Source of the DNA: Geomonas sp. RF6
GTDB lineage: Bacteria > Desulfobacterota > Desulfuromonadia > Geobacterales > Geobacteraceae
Reading direction: 5' to 3'
Length of the DNA: 64,000 nt
NCBI RefSeq assembly: GCF_021044625.1
Contig: NZ_CP087999.1
Span: 885,001-949,000, forward strand
Shown: in pieces, positions 26,066 through 35,919 of the stretch
Layout of the letters: each line of letters starts with the position of its first letter
Position numbering within the stretch: the stretch's first letter is position 1
Translations under genes and position numbers: made by a program
The notes under the pieces: generated by a model
Database searches by the model: none
Told to the model about the DNA's origin: nothing
What the model saw: the letters and a program-made list of their open reading frames with translations, nothing else

Positions 26066-26689
26066 CTAGAACGGGAGGGCAAGACGCAGGGCGAGGGCCA
26101 TGAGGACGATCCCCGCGCACCTGCCGATGCGGGGAGCGACGCCGGGGCGGCGGTTCAGGAGCGTTCCGACCGAACCGGAACAGATGGCGACAAGGCCGAA
26201 GGAGAACAAGGTGAGGATGACAAAGACCGTGCCGAGGGTGATGATCTGGAGCGGCACCTCGCCGCGCCCGCGCTCGAGAAACTGGGGGAAGAAGGCGAGA
26301 AAGAAGAGGGCGACCTTCGGGTTCATGATGTTGGCCAGCACGCTCTGCCGAAAGACGGTGCGGCACTGGAGGCTCCCACCCCCGCCGTCGGGGACGAAGG
26401 AGGCGCCGCTTTTCAGGAGTCCCCAGCCGAGGTAACCGAGGTAGAGGGCGCCCGCGTATCGTACGGCGCTGAAGGCAAGGGGGGACGAGGTGATAAGGGC
26501 GGAGAGTCCGATGACGGCGAAGAAGGTGTGGGCGAAGTTTCCGAGTGCAAAGCCGGCGGCGGCGGAAAGGGCGACTCTCTTCCCCTGTGCAATCCCGCGG
26601 GTGAGGACGTAGATGATGTCGGGGCCCGGGGTGAATATGAGGAGAAGGGATGTGCCGGAGAAGGTGCCGAGCTGCGAGAAGGAGATCAT
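26066..26689 (-). CDS. LysE/RhtB-family amino-acid exporter
   Basis: 207 aa, about six membrane helices. The family signature appears near the N-terminus (FTPGPDIIYVLTRGIAQGKRV, here noted as FTPGPD plus RGIAQGKRV), with YLGYLGWGLLKSG and ANIMNPKVALFFLAFFPQF further on. LysE/RhtB proteins export amino acids or derivatives by proton antiport; the substrate is unknown. It is separated from the upstream accD by about 60 bp on the same strand. Confidence 0.9.
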   Translation of the reverse strand: MISFSQLGTFSGTSLLLIFTPGPDIIYVLTRGIAQGKRVALSAAAGFALGNFAHTFFAVIGLSALITSSPLAFSAVRYAGALYLGYLGWGLLKSGASFVPDGGGGSLQCRTVFRQSVLANIMNPKVALFFLAFFPQFLERGRGEVPLQIITLGTVFVILTLFSFGLVAICSGSVGTLLNRRPGVAPRIGRCAGIVLMALALRLALPF

Positions 26690-26749
26690 AGGAAGATAGA
26701 GGTGCCGGATAGACAGAGGGGGCCGAATTGGCCCCCTCTCCCGATGTAC

Positions 26750-27598
26750 CTACTGCCGGTACAGCATCTTCAGTATCCTGGAGAGCTGCGATTTCAGCTG
26801 GTGGCGGCTGGCGATGACGTCCACCATGCCGTGATCGAGGAGATACTCGGCACGCTGAAAGCCCACCGGGAGTTTCTGGCGGATCGTCTGCTCGATGACG
26901 CGCGGACCGGCAAAGCCGATGAGCGCCTTCGGCTCGGAGATGTTCACGTCACCGAGCATGGCGAAGCTCGCGGTAACTCCACCGGTGGTGGGGTCGGTGA
27001 GAATGGAGACGTACGGCAGCCCAGCTTCCCGCAGCTTGGCGAGTGCAGCGGAGGTCTTCGCCATCTGCATGAGGCTTAAGATACTCTCCTGCATACGTGC
27101 GCCGCCGGAAGCGGAGACGATCACCACCGGGGTGCGCTCCGCGATGCCGCGCTCGATCGCCCGGGTGATCTTCTCGCCGACGACGCTCCCCATGCTCCCC
27201 CCCATGAAGGAGAAGTCGAAGACGCAGATATGGACCGGAGTCTCTTCCACCGCACCCTTGCCGCAGATGATGGCGTCCTTGCTGCCACCCTTGGCGATCG
27301 CCGCGTCGATGCGGTCCTGGTAGCTCTTGGAGTCCTTGAACTTCAGGAAGTCGGTCGCGGTCATCCCGGCGTCGAATTCCACGAAACTCCCCTCGTCGAG
27401 CAGAAGCTCCAGCCTCTTCATCGCGGGGATGCGATAGTGGTGGTTGCACTTCGGGCAGACGTTCAGGTTTTTCTCGATGTCTTTCGTGTAGATCGTCTCG
27501 CCGCAGCCGACGCACTTCGTCCACAGTCCCTCGGGGACCCGAACCCTCGGGTTTCCACCCTTCGCCTGCGGTGGATTGTCTCTTTTGAACCAGGCCAT
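26750..27598 (-). CDS. accD: Acetyl-CoA carboxylase carboxyltransferase subunit beta
   Basis: 282 aa. The N-terminal zinc ribbon (CVGC ~residue 34 and CPKC ~residue 53) is followed by the carboxyltransferase core: [55 protein letters not shown]. With AccA it transfers carboxyl from biotin to acetyl-CoA in fatty acid synthesis. trpA lies upstream on the same strand, separated by about 195 bp. Confidence 0.96.
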   Translation of the reverse strand: MAWFKRDNPPQAKGGNPRVRVPEGLWTKCVGCGETIYTKDIEKNLNVCPKCNHHYRIPAMKRLELLLDEGSFVEFDAGMTATDFLKFKDSKSYQDRIDAAIAKGGSKDAIICGKGAVEETPVHICVFDFSFMGGSMGSVVGEKITRAIERGIAERTPVVIVSASGGARMQESILSLMQMAKTSAALAKLREAGLPYVSILTDPTTGGVTASFAMLGDVNISEPKALIGFAGPRVIEQTIRQKLPVGFQRAEYLLDHGMVDVIASRHQLKSQLSRILKMLYRQ

Positions 27599-27793
27599 AT
27601 TTTCCCTCTTAAAGACTCGATTCCTCGGTCCTTTTATTCTATGAAACGAACGGCCGATTGTTACCAGAAAGGCGCAGCCATGTCAAAGCAAAATCTGGAA
27701 AGGGAAAAACCGCCACGTCCAAGTACGCGGAAACTCTCTCTCCCACGGCTGAAACCCTCGTCCCAACCAGTTGATCCATCGTCGCGTAACTGA

Positions 27794-28591
27794 CTATTTC
27801 GCCGCCACGCCCTGCTTCAGGGTGGAGACGAACTCCCCGACCGACTCCAGAAGCGGGGCGCCACTTTTCGCCTCGAAGTGCTTCACCAGCGCGCTCCCCA
27901 CGACGACGCCGTCGGCGACTTTCGCCATCCGCCCTGCCTGTACGGCGTCGGAGATGCCAAAGCCCACCACCAGCGGCAGGTTGAGCTGTTCTCTCACCTG
28001 CGCCACGCGCTCCCCCAGGGTGTCCGCCATCGTGGTGCGGGCACCGGTCACCCCGGTCACTGAGACGTAGTAAATGAAGCCGCTGCCGAGCCTGGAGACG
28101 AGTTCCACGCGCGTGGGGTCGGAAGTCGGGGTCAGGAGGAAAATGAGGTCCAGCCCGTGGGCATCGGTGGCAACCTTAAGCTCCGGCGCCTCCTCGGGGG
28201 GAAGGTCGACAACCAGAACGCCGTCGACCCCTGCAGCGGCCGCATCAGCAGCGAAACGCTCGGCACCGTACCGGAAGATCGGATTGAAATACCCCATAAG
28301 GACAATGGGGATCTGGGTCTTCGCCCTCAGCGACCGCACCATGTCGAGGATCTTCGGGAGCGTGGTGCCGGCTGCCAGGGCCCGCTCGGAGGAGAGCTGT
28401 ATGGTCGGGCCGTCCGCCATCGGGTCGGAGAAGGGGATGCCGAGCTCGATGAGGTCCGCTCCGGAGCGCTCCAGTTCGAGCACCGCCTCCTCGGTGACCG
28501 ACAGATCGGGGTCCCCTGCGGTGATGAAGGTGATAAGTGCTTTTTCTCCGGCGCTTCGCAGCGAGGCAAATTTCTCGGTAATCCTGCTCAT
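27794..28591 (-). CDS. trpA: Tryptophan synthase alpha chain
   Basis: 265 aa TIM barrel. The catalytic Glu lies in [16 protein letters not shown] and the Asp in [38 protein letters not shown] forms the phosphate site (written in part). It cleaves indole-glycerol phosphate, passing indole to TrpB. No other trp gene is in the window; trpB would be expected upstream, but here 230 bp of repeat-bearing DNA and a chemoreceptor gene follow. Confidence 0.96.
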   Translation of the reverse strand: MSRITEKFASLRSAGEKALITFITAGDPDLSVTEEAVLELERSGADLIELGIPFSDPMADGPTIQLSSERALAAGTTLPKILDMVRSLRAKTQIPIVLMGYFNPIFRYGAERFAADAAAAGVDGVLVVDLPPEEAPELKVATDAHGLDLIFLLTPTSDPTRVELVSRLGSGFIYYVSVTGVTGARTTMADTLGERVAQVREQLNLPLVVGFGISDAVQAGRMAKVADGVVVGSALVKHFEAKSGAPLLESVGEFVSTLKQGVAAK

Positions 28592-28678
28592 GGTCCGTTA
28601 TCTCCTCTGGTACCCCTCCCGGGAGCGAAAGAGCTTCCGGCACCCGAAGGCTCCCGTTACACGGCGAGCCGCCCGGAT

Positions 28679-28712
28679 GGCGTCCCCTCCCTTTCAAGGG
28701 GAGGGACAGGGG
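28679..28712. repeat. G/C-tract dispersed repeat
   Basis: GCGTCCCCTCCCTTTCAAGG followed by GGAGGGACAGG, an imperfect palindrome that recurs nearly unchanged at 43885-43920. Non-coding, upstream of trpA. Confidence 0.65.
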
Positions 28713-28821
28713 GGGGGATGGTGTTTGTTCTTCACAAAATAGTTACGGCGCGTTCGTCGAACGCGCCGTGACTGCTTTCCTGTAACCGTGGGGCGTGCTG
28801 CCCCGGTCTTTCTCCAGAATC

Positions 28822-31014
28822 CTACCCGGCGGTCTTGAAGGCGCCGAGCTCCTTCTTGAGAATCTCTGTCTGCCTGAAGAGCCGGGAGGCCGCGTCGTCC
28901 AGCGTGCGGCTCGCCTCCAGGTTCCCGTCGGTCGCCTGCTGGATGTCCTCGACGGAGGCGACGATCTGCTCGGAGCCGCGCCCCTGCTCGTCGCACGCCC
29001 TCTTTATGTGCCGGATCATCTCGGTGATGCTCTCGGTGGACTTCGCCATCAGCGTCCCCACCTTGTTCTGCTCGCGCGTCGAGGAGAGGACCTGGGAGGT
29101 GAGGACCTTCATGTTCTCCACCGCCCCCATGATGAGCTCGCTACCCATCCCCTGCTCCCGCGTCGCCTTGGCGATCTGGGTCACCATCTCCGAGACCTGC
29201 TCCATCGCCTCCCGGATCATCTGGCTCCCCTTCGCCTGCTCGACCGTGGTGCGGGCAATCTCCCCTACCTGCGCAGTCGCCTCGCTGACGCCGATCACGA
29301 TCTTGGAGAGCGCCTCACCCGACTTGTGACTGAGGAGCTCGCCGTCGGCGATCGCCGCCTGCGCCTGCTCGATCGCCTCCACAGCCCTGCGCGTCTCCTC
29401 CTGGACCCCCCTGATGACGAGAGCGATCTCGCGGGTGGAGGAAGAGGTGCGCTCGGAGAGATCCTTTATCTCGTCCGCCACGACGGCGAATCCCTTTCCG
29501 TGCTCTCCTGCCTGGGCGGCTATGATCGCCGCGTTCAGCGCAAGGAGGTTCGTCTGCTCCGCCACCTCGTCGATGACGGAGAGGATGTCGCCGATGTCGG
29601 CGGCACGATCGGAGAGGGTGCTGATGACTTCACTGGTGATGCGGGAGGAGCGCTTGATCTCCTGCATCCCCTGGATCACCGCCTGTACCGCCTCTTTCCC
29701 CGTCTCGGCGTCGACCCGCACCGTGTTGGAGATCGCCGCCGTTTCGTTCGCGTTTCTCTCGACCTGCTTGATCGAGCTGTCCATCTGCATGACAGAGGAG
29801 GCGGTAGCGGTGGAGACCTCCATGAGGCTCACCACGCCATTTCCGACCTGGCGGATGGAGGCTGCCATCTCCCCGATGGAGGAGCTCACCTCACCGACCG
29901 ACTGGGAGAGATCCTCCATGTTCTGCACGACCTCCTCGACGGAGGAGGCCATCTCCAGCACCGACGAGGCGCTCTCCGCCGCGGAGATGGAGAGGGAGTC
30001 GACGCTGCTTCCGACCCCGCGCACGGAGGCGTTTATCTCCACGATGGCGGCGGAGGTGCGCGACACGCTTTCCGCCTGGGTCTTCGCCGACTCCACCACG
30101 CTCTGGGAGGCCTTCGCCATGACGTCGGAGATGACGGCGAGCTCGGAGGAGGAGCGGGAGACGTTCCCGATCATCCCGGAGAGCTTCCCGACCATCTCGT
30201 TGAAGTCGCCGCCGAGCTTTCCGAGCTCGTCGGCCGAGTCGGTGGCGACCGTGGCGGAGAGATCCCCTTCCGCCCCGCGGTTTACCGCGGCGACCATGAC
30301 GTTGATGCGGCTCACGATGTTGCGGGTAATAAGGGCGCCCATGGCGACGGCGAGAAGAATCGCACCGATGATGACGGCGACAAAGGTGAAGCCGGCCGTG
30401 CGCTGGATCTGCGTCACGTGGGCGCCGGCATCGGTCATGCGGTTGCCGACCTCCACGAGGATGTCGTCCAGCTCACCCTTTGATTTGTCGCTCGCCATGG
30501 TGATGTCGTCGTTGGCGAGCTGGTGCAGCTTCGGATCGGAGAGGGAAGCCTGCCCGCCCTGGGCCAGCAGCTTCTCCTTTTGTGCGATAAGCTCGTCCGC
30601 GACCCTCTCGAACTCCCCCCAGCTTGCCTGGAAGTCCCTGGTGCGCTTCTCGATGACGCTCCCCTTCACCGCGGGCTTCAGGTGCATCTTTGCGTTGCCG
30701 TCCAGCAGGGTCTGCGCCTGGCTCACCAGGAGGTCCCGCTTCATCCGGTAGTCGTCGACATACTCCTCGAACTTGTCCTTCTCGCTGCGCACCAGCGCAG
30801 CCTGCATGAGGCTCACGTGACAGTACTTCTGAGTCACCGCCATCAAAAGGACCTGCTTTTGCTGCTTCGAAAGCTGTTCGAGAATGTCCTGGATCTGCCC
30901 CCCCACCCTTTTCATGGTGAGGGCACCGAAGGCGCCGGTGATGGCGACGAGGAGCGCCATCACCATGAAGGAGCCTATCAGGCGGGAGCCGATCTTCACA
31001 TCTTTGAGTGCCAT
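28822..31014 (-). CDS. Membrane methyl-accepting chemotaxis protein
   Basis: 730 aa. TM1 at ~14-34, a helical periplasmic ligand domain of the 4HB type (~35-195), TM2 at ~200-222 ([18 protein letters not shown]), HAMP (~223-280) and a long signalling coiled coil. The hairpin tip is [20 protein letters not shown] followed by [13 protein letters not shown]. No CXXCH is present, so it is not itself a heme receptor. The upstream cytochrome gene ends at the very next base (31015), and the porin gene precedes that. The three are probably one transcript, linking the receptor to a redox process; that link is inference. Confidence 0.93.
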   Translation of the reverse strand: MALKDVKIGSRLIGSFMVMALLVAITGAFGALTMKRVGGQIQDILEQLSKQQKQVLLMAVTQKYCHVSLMQAALVRSEKDKFEEYVDDYRMKRDLLVSQAQTLLDGNAKMHLKPAVKGSVIEKRTRDFQASWGEFERVADELIAQKEKLLAQGGQASLSDPKLHQLANDDITMASDKSKGELDDILVEVGNRMTDAGAHVTQIQRTAGFTFVAVIIGAILLAVAMGALITRNIVSRINVMVAAVNRGAEGDLSATVATDSADELGKLGGDFNEMVGKLSGMIGNVSRSSSELAVISDVMAKASQSVVESAKTQAESVSRTSAAIVEINASVRGVGSSVDSLSISAAESASSVLEMASSVEEVVQNMEDLSQSVGEVSSSIGEMAASIRQVGNGVVSLMEVSTATASSVMQMDSSIKQVERNANETAAISNTVRVDAETGKEAVQAVIQGMQEIKRSSRITSEVISTLSDRAADIGDILSVIDEVAEQTNLLALNAAIIAAQAGEHGKGFAVVADEIKDLSERTSSSTREIALVIRGVQEETRRAVEAIEQAQAAIADGELLSHKSGEALSKIVIGVSEATAQVGEIARTTVEQAKGSQMIREAMEQVSEMVTQIAKATREQGMGSELIMGAVENMKVLTSQVLSSTREQNKVGTLMAKSTESITEMIRHIKRACDEQGRGSEQIVASVEDIQQATDGNLEASRTLDDAASRLFRQTEILKKELGAFKTAG

Positions 31015-31374
31015 TTAGTGTTCCGCTTCAACCAGAAGGTAGTTCATGAGGTCGACGGTTGCCTTGATCTCGGGCTTGGACATGTTGGAGTCCGGCTTCC
31101 GGAGCATCTTCACGCCGTACGCCTTCGTGGCGTTACGGTCGAAGGGCTGCCCGGAGATCGGGGCGATGCCGGTCTGGATCGCCACGATGGTGCGCTCCAG
31201 CGTGTGGCACTTTACGCACCGCACCTTCATGATGTCGTAGTTCGCCTTCATCGCCGGTGGGAAGGCGGAGGGGTCGAGGCGCATGGCATCGCCTTTACCG
31301 ACAACCTTCAGTCCTGCATGGGCGGCGCTGACGGAAAGGGCCAGAACAAGGAGCGTAAGGAGAGTCTTCTTCAT
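31015..31374 (-). CDS. Small monoheme c-type cytochrome
   Basis: 119 aa with a signal peptide (MKKTLLTLLVLALSVSAAHA) and one heme motif, CVKCH (~residue 62), followed by HTLERTIVAIQTG. A distal Met (several in the C-terminal part) may be the second heme ligand. Probably periplasmic electron carrier. Start at 31374: GGAGG eight bases upstream. It sits between a heme-tagged barrel gene and a chemoreceptor gene; no intergenic space to the latter. Confidence 0.88.
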   Translation of the reverse strand: MKKTLLTLLVLALSVSAAHAGLKVVGKGDAMRLDPSAFPPAMKANYDIMKVRCVKCHTLERTIVAIQTGIAPISGQPFDRNATKAYGVKMLRKPDSNMSKPEIKATVDLMNYLLVEAEH

Positions 31375-31466
31375 GTAGATATCCTCCACGGATGTTGGGT
31401 TATTGCATGCCGGCAGTCCGGTGACAAACGTATCGGCGAATCCTCTTTTCCCTTTAAGGGAAAGCC

Positions 31467-32750
31467 TTAGAAGCTGAAAGCGAGCGAAGCCAGAGTCGTC
31501 CTGTTGATCGCCTGCGCCCCGTCTTCGTAGATGTACTCGAGCGACAGCTTCGTGTTCTGCAGCGGCGTGTACGCGACCGCCGGAATATAGCGGCGGGTTG
31601 CTCCCTGCAGGTTGTAGAAGTAGTCGTAGCGCATGAGGGCAACCACGTCGACCGGCGCGCCGAACATATACTCACCTTCGACCGTGACGGCATGGCTGTG
31701 CAGCGCGCTCCCACCCGCGGAGAGGTCGGGATTGGTGTCCCTGCCGAGGACGCCGCTTCCCTTCAGGTGCAGCCTCTTGTACAGGAGGTCGATCTCCGCG
31801 CCAGCGCGGTAGAAGTTGTTTCGCTCCTGCGCGACACCAAAGGCGTCGATGACGCCGTTATGACCGGAGTAGCCGAAAGCGCCGACGGTGATCCCGAGGT
31901 AGTCCCAGACGGTCGCTTCCTTTTCCAGGTCGACCTCCGGCTCGTGACCGCTGAAGTCGGTGCCGCCGAACCTCCCGGAGATGTGCCCGTAGTAGTCCTT
32001 GCTGTTTTGCCCTTTCCGGTTCGCCACCCCAGCGGAAACGAGGACGCGGTCCCCTATGAGGGAGTTCACCTCCAGGGCGTCCTGGGGAGTGTCGACGCTC
32101 CACTGGGAGCCCCCCTGCCCCTGGGTGTAGGTCGTGGAAGCGAAGGAGGGGACGGTGATGACGCGGTTCGACTTTTTCCACAGGGAGAGCTTCGGTTCCA
32201 TGCGGCCGATCCGCACGTTCACCGGCGTCTTCAATGCATGGCGCCAGATCGCGAAGAGCTCGTTTATGTCCGGCGAGGCGTTGTTCGGGTTGTTGTGCGC
32301 GCCGGTCTGCAGGTCCTGCGCGTAGAGGTTGTAGGTGAGGTAGAAGGCGGCGACGTCGCGGAAGGCGCTACTTGCCTGGAGCCTGATGGAGCGGCTGGAG
32401 AGGTCGAGCTCGTCCACGGCGCGGCTGTTGTAGGCTGCGTCGATCGTCGCGGTGAAGGAGACCGGGAGCATCTCCGGGATCCCGGAAAGCCACAGCCCCT
32501 CGGTGCGCTGCGCCTCACCCTTCCCCGCCGGTGCGGCATGGGCGCCGCTTGGCCAGACGTAGCTGTTTCGCAGGTACGCCTCGCCGAATTCATTGAGTTC
32601 CGGATAGATCGTATGGCATGTGGAGCACTCGGTCTTGTGCTGGCGGGCATAGGCCGGGATAGCGTGCGACGGGGACGGAGCGACGAGCGGCAAAAGGGCA
32701 GCGGCGGTGAGGGACAGTGCTGCCAGAGCGAGACGGCTTTTAGAAAACAC
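31467..32750 (-). CDS. Outer-membrane beta-barrel with N-terminal single-heme motif
   Basis: 427 aa. Signal peptide (LALAALSLTAAALLPLVAPS, cleaved near SHA), then IPAYARQHKTECSTCHTIYP with ELNEFGEAYLRNSY; the CSTCH motif should bind one heme at the mature N-terminus. The rest is alternating polar/hydrophobic strands ending in LASLAFSF with a terminal Phe, as outer-membrane barrels do. An N-terminal heme-barrel arrangement is widespread in cytochrome-rich bacteria but poorly characterised. A GTG at 32750 is preceded by AGGAGG at seven bases. It probably starts the operon barrel-cytochrome-MCP; a decaheme lipoprotein gene lies divergently upstream. Confidence 0.82.
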   Translation of the reverse strand: MFSKSRLALAALSLTAAALLPLVAPSPSHAIPAYARQHKTECSTCHTIYPELNEFGEAYLRNSYVWPSGAHAAPAGKGEAQRTEGLWLSGIPEMLPVSFTATIDAAYNSRAVDELDLSSRSIRLQASSAFRDVAAFYLTYNLYAQDLQTGAHNNPNNASPDINELFAIWRHALKTPVNVRIGRMEPKLSLWKKSNRVITVPSFASTTYTQGQGGSQWSVDTPQDALEVNSLIGDRVLVSAGVANRKGQNSKDYYGHISGRFGGTDFSGHEPEVDLEKEATVWDYLGITVGAFGYSGHNGVIDAFGVAQERNNFYRAGAEIDLLYKRLHLKGSGVLGRDTNPDLSAGGSALHSHAVTVEGEYMFGAPVDVVALMRYDYFYNLQGATRRYIPAVAYTPLQNTKLSLEYIYEDGAQAINRTTLASLAFSF

Positions 32751-33014
32751 TAACAATCCTCCTGCGAATGCATTGAACCTGAAGCTGAATTAGCGAAAAC
32801 TCATCACTTTATGGATGATGCAGCACAGAAGGTACTCAAGATACCACATCGGGGGACGATTATTACAGTATTGCCGACGTGAAGTCAACTTAACAAAGTA
32901 TACGTGCCGCACATTTGTTGGGAAAAATACGGTGAGATATTGTTTACTTTTTCCTACATTTTTGCCCGGGGAAATGCTATAAGGCTACCAGCAAAATTTG
33001 GAGGACTGTACAGT

Positions 33015-34841
33015 ATGCAGCTTAGAAGTCTCGCCACTCTCGCGATATCTGCCACCCTGCTTCTCTCCGGCTGCGGCGGGGGTGGGACTACGACGACAGC
33101 GGTCTCCAAGGAGGCGCTTTCCCGGGAGTGCATCCGCTGCCACGAAGATGCAGTCTCTCCCGGCACGAAAGTCTCCCTGATAAGCGAGTGGCAGGGATCG
33201 AGCCATGCTCTGGCCAACGGCGCAGGGTGTGCGGACTGCCACGAGCCCGCCATAGGACACCCGAACGTCTGCAGCACCTGCCACGGCGGCGGTGGATCCC
33301 CCACCGGGTACGAGGTGACCCGCAATCCGGACACCGACGGGAAGTGCCTGAAGTGCCACGGAGTAAGTCACTCCGAAGACGTCCTGATGAAAAACGCCCC
33401 GCAGCACTTCGGAAGCGTCTCCGGAACCGGAGTAGTGGGCGCCTCCTACGTCAATGTGGCGAACCAGGGAAAATGCCGCTCCTGCCACAACCCGCACCAG
33501 AACACCCTGACGCCGCAGCACCGCGCCTTCGCCCTTTCCGGCCACGGCAAGACCGACGCGGAAGCGTTCAACCACTACGACTTCAAGAGCAGGACCGACG
33601 GCTGCAATCGTTGCCACACCAGCACAGGATTCAAGAAGTACGTCACCGACTTCGCCACTCCGACTCCCGCCTTCGGCGTCGGAGATACGACCCGCGGGGT
33701 ACTCGGCTGCGACACCTGCCATGAAAGCTACAACTACAAAAGCAGCCTGCGCCAGCTCGCTGCAGTGTCGGCTCCGTACAAGGGAGTCGCCGCGGCGCGC
33801 TTCCCCGATGTGGGTGAGAGTAACCTCTGCCTCCCCTGCCACGCGGGGCTGGAGAGCGGTGCTACCATCAACGCGCTCGCGGACGGGGCTTTCGGCAATG
33901 CGGGTTTCGAAAACTCGCACTACCTGGCGGCTGCGGGGCTCATGTACATGAAGATCGGCTTCACGAACTTCACCTCCGCCAGCGCGCCATTCGGGAGCTC
34001 GACCTACGGGCAGTCCCTCTCGCCCGACAGCGACTCGACCCCGGGCGGGATGTTGAAGGCCACCACCAGTGCGCACAGGAACCTCGGCACCCCCCTCATC
34101 AACGGGGACAGGCATAACCTGTCCTTCTTCGTCCCCGGCGTGCTGGACAAGAACGGTCCGTGCGTCACGTGCCACCTGAATGGAAGCGGAGTCGCGAAAC
34201 GCGAGGCATCTGGGCACTCCATGAAGATCGACGCCAACGCCTACCGCCAGGTGTGCATCAACTGCCACACCTCGGAAAACACGGTCCCCCTCGCGGCGGA
34301 CGGCTCGGACTTCGCGAGGATCTTCCTCGAGCCGCAGGCCGAAGCGTACGAGGAAGCGCTACGCCTCATGGAGCACCTTCTTCTCACGAAGTACGAGATC
34401 AGCTTCAACAAGGCCGTCTACCCCTATTTCTACGACGAGAAGATCCTGCCGGTGAACGGCAAGAAGCAGGCTGTGAGGGACTGGACGCGCGGCGGGACGG
34501 TGAACGGCAAGAAGATGATGGGCGCCTGCTTCAACTTCAATCTCCTGAAGCGCGAGCCTGCCGCCTACGCCCATGCCCGCTCCTATTCACGCAGGCTCAT
34601 CTATGATAGCATCGACTTTCTGGACGACGGCATCATGAACGGCTCCACCGGAGCGACCGCGCTCGCCTCCGGCCTCACCATGGGGGACCATGTGACGCCG
34701 GTGTACGTGAAGGATGATTCCGCCTACAATACAGCCGGCGGGACGATCAGCACCATTTACGGCAACACCTCCGAGGCGATGCTCTACCTCATCGGGTGGA
34801 GCCGCAGCACCGGGAAGTGGAACGCCGTCGAGCGTCCCTAG
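33015..34841 (+). CDS. Decaheme c-type cytochrome lipoprotein
   Basis: 608 aa. A lipoprotein signal (LAISATLLLSGC, Cys ~20) is followed by a Gly/Thr linker and ten CXXCH motifs in order: CIRCH, CADCH, CSTCH, CLKCH, CRSCH, CNRCH, CDTCH, CLPCH, CVTCH, CINCH. The hemes are spread over about the first 420 residues; the last ~150 have none. Membrane anchoring and heme number resemble outer-surface or periplasm-facing cytochromes of Geobacter electron conduits, but I do not recognise a named Omc. The ATG at 33015 has a GGAGG about ten bases upstream. A divergent promoter region (32751-33014) separates it from the heme-barrel gene. Confidence 0.92.
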   Translation: MQLRSLATLAISATLLLSGCGGGGTTTTAVSKEALSRECIRCHEDAVSPGTKVSLISEWQGSSHALANGAGCADCHEPAIGHPNVCSTCHGGGGSPTGYEVTRNPDTDGKCLKCHGVSHSEDVLMKNAPQHFGSVSGTGVVGASYVNVANQGKCRSCHNPHQNTLTPQHRAFALSGHGKTDAEAFNHYDFKSRTDGCNRCHTSTGFKKYVTDFATPTPAFGVGDTTRGVLGCDTCHESYNYKSSLRQLAAVSAPYKGVAAARFPDVGESNLCLPCHAGLESGATINALADGAFGNAGFENSHYLAAAGLMYMKIGFTNFTSASAPFGSSTYGQSLSPDSDSTPGGMLKATTSAHRNLGTPLINGDRHNLSFFVPGVLDKNGPCVTCHLNGSGVAKREASGHSMKIDANAYRQVCINCHTSENTVPLAADGSDFARIFLEPQAEAYEEALRLMEHLLLTKYEISFNKAVYPYFYDEKILPVNGKKQAVRDWTRGGTVNGKKMMGACFNFNLLKREPAAYAHARSYSRRLIYDSIDFLDDGIMNGSTGATALASGLTMGDHVTPVYVKDDSAYNTAGGTISTIYGNTSEAMLYLIGWSRSTGKWNAVERP

Positions 34842-34853
34842 ACGAGGAAAGCG

Positions 34854-35384
34854 ATGCAAGTGCTGCTGCACATCTGCTGCGCGCCGTGCGCCATCTACCC
34901 TGTAAAGGAGCTCCGGTCATCGGGGCTGGAGGTGACCGGCTTCTTCTACAACCACAACATTCACCCGTACACGGAGTTCCGGCTGCGCAAGGAGGCGCTT
35001 CAGAGCTACGCGGCGATGGTGGAGCTGCCGGTGGTGATGAGGGACGAGTATCTCCTGGAGGAATTCCTAGCGGCCGTGGCGCAGGAGCCGAAAAGCCGCT
35101 GTACCTACTGTTATCGCTCGAGGATGGAGGAGACGGCGCGGACCGCCGCGGAAAAGGGATTCCCCGCCTTCACCAGCACCCTTCTCTACAGCAGGTACCA
35201 GAATCACGACGCCATACGCGAGGCGGGGATTGAGCTGGGGGAGCGCTACGGGGTAAGATTTCACTATGACGACTACAGGCGTGGCTGGCAGGAAGGGATC
35301 AACCTCTCGAAGGAGATGGGGCTCTACCGCCAGAAGTACTGCGGGTGTATCTACAGCGAAAAGGAGCGCTATCTGAAGAAGTAG
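34854..35384 (+). CDS. queH: Epoxyqueuosine reductase QueH
   Basis: 176 aa, formerly DUF208. Signature Cys: LLHICCAPC at the N-terminus, RCTYCYRSRM in the middle, and QKYCGCIYS at the C-terminal end, binding an iron-sulfur cluster and a further metal in characterised QueH. GWQEGINLSKEMGLYR is typical. The enzyme carries out the last step of queuosine synthesis in tRNA. It begins 12 bp after the decaheme gene and is followed closely by a DUF2905 gene. Confidence 0.93.
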   Translation: MQVLLHICCAPCAIYPVKELRSSGLEVTGFFYNHNIHPYTEFRLRKEALQSYAAMVELPVVMRDEYLLEEFLAAVAQEPKSRCTYCYRSRMEETARTAAEKGFPAFTSTLLYSRYQNHDAIREAGIELGERYGVRFHYDDYRRGWQEGINLSKEMGLYRQKYCGCIYSEKERYLKK

Positions 35385-35399
35385 CGCGAGAGGTTGATC

Positions 35400-35612
35400 A
35401 TGCCGGGATTCGGAAAGAGTCTTATCGTGATGGGGCTCCTGATAGCCCTGGTAGGCGTCCTCTTCACCCTCGCCGGGAAGGTGCCGTGGCTCGGGCGGCT
35501 TCCGGGGGACATCTACATCAAGAAGGAGAACGTCACCTTCTACTTCCCCCTTGCCACCAGCATCATCGTCTCGGTGGTTCTCTCCTTCATCCTCTGGCTG
35601 CTGCGGCGGTAG
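35400..35612 (+). CDS. DUF2905-family small membrane protein
   Basis: 70 aa with two membrane helices (SLIVMGLLIALVGVLFTLAG and FPLATSIIVSVVLSFILWLL) joined by GRLPGDIYIKKENVTFYF, the DUF2905 signature. Function unknown. The ATG at 35400 follows GAGAGG; queH ends 15 bp upstream, so it may be in the same transcript. Confidence 0.88.
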   Translation: MPGFGKSLIVMGLLIALVGVLFTLAGKVPWLGRLPGDIYIKKENVTFYFPLATSIIVSVVLSFILWLLRR

Positions 35613-35635
35613 AGTGCTGCCGAAGCCGTAGGAAA

Positions 35636-35732
35636 TGTAGGCCGGGATAAGCCGCAGGCGTTCCCGGCACCTCGGGCGGCGATCTGAGCTGCCACCTTTC
35701 TGCCGGAAACGCTTCGCTTATTCCGGCCTACA
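35636..35732. repeat. Paired REP-like repeat (copies 3a and 3b)
   Basis: TGTAGGCCGGGATAAGCCGC with AGGCGTTCCCGGC (35636-35668) and its inverted partner GCCGGAAACGCTTCGCTTAT with TCCGGCCTACA (35702-35732) can fold on each other. A near-identical pair follows at 35760-35855, so the region is two tandem BIME-like units. Confidence 0.85.
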
Positions 35733-35759
35733 TGAGCAGATGTGAAGGGGGAGCAGAAA

Positions 35760-35855
35760 TGTAGGCCGGGATAAGCCGCAGGCGTTCCCGGCGATATGCC
35801 GGCCTCTCAGCGCTGCAACCTTTCTGCCGGAAACGCTTCGCTTATTCCGGCCTAC
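35760..35855. repeat. Paired REP-like repeat (copies 4a and 4b)
   Basis: Same arms as the pair at 35636-35732, about 124 bp further on: 35760-35792 and 35826-35855. The spacer between arms differs, so the arms are more conserved than the loop. Confidence 0.85.
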
Positions 35856-35881
35856 ATGGACACGCCACCAGCCCCTAGTAA

Positions 35882-35912
35882 AAAAGGGCTAGCTTTCACG
35901 GCTAGCCCTTTT
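35882..35912. terminator. Bidirectional terminator between DUF2905 and hpnI
   Basis: AAAAGGGCTAGC and GCTAGCCCTTTT form a stem with a short loop, giving a T-run in both directions. It separates two convergent genes. Confidence 0.85.
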
Positions 35913-35919
35913 CTCATTC

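Noticed and set aside
32751-33014. c-di-GMP (GEMM) riboswitch before the decaheme cytochrome
   Set aside because: Such switches are common before Geobacter cytochromes, but the conserved core (including the GCAAAGCC-type stretch) is not present.
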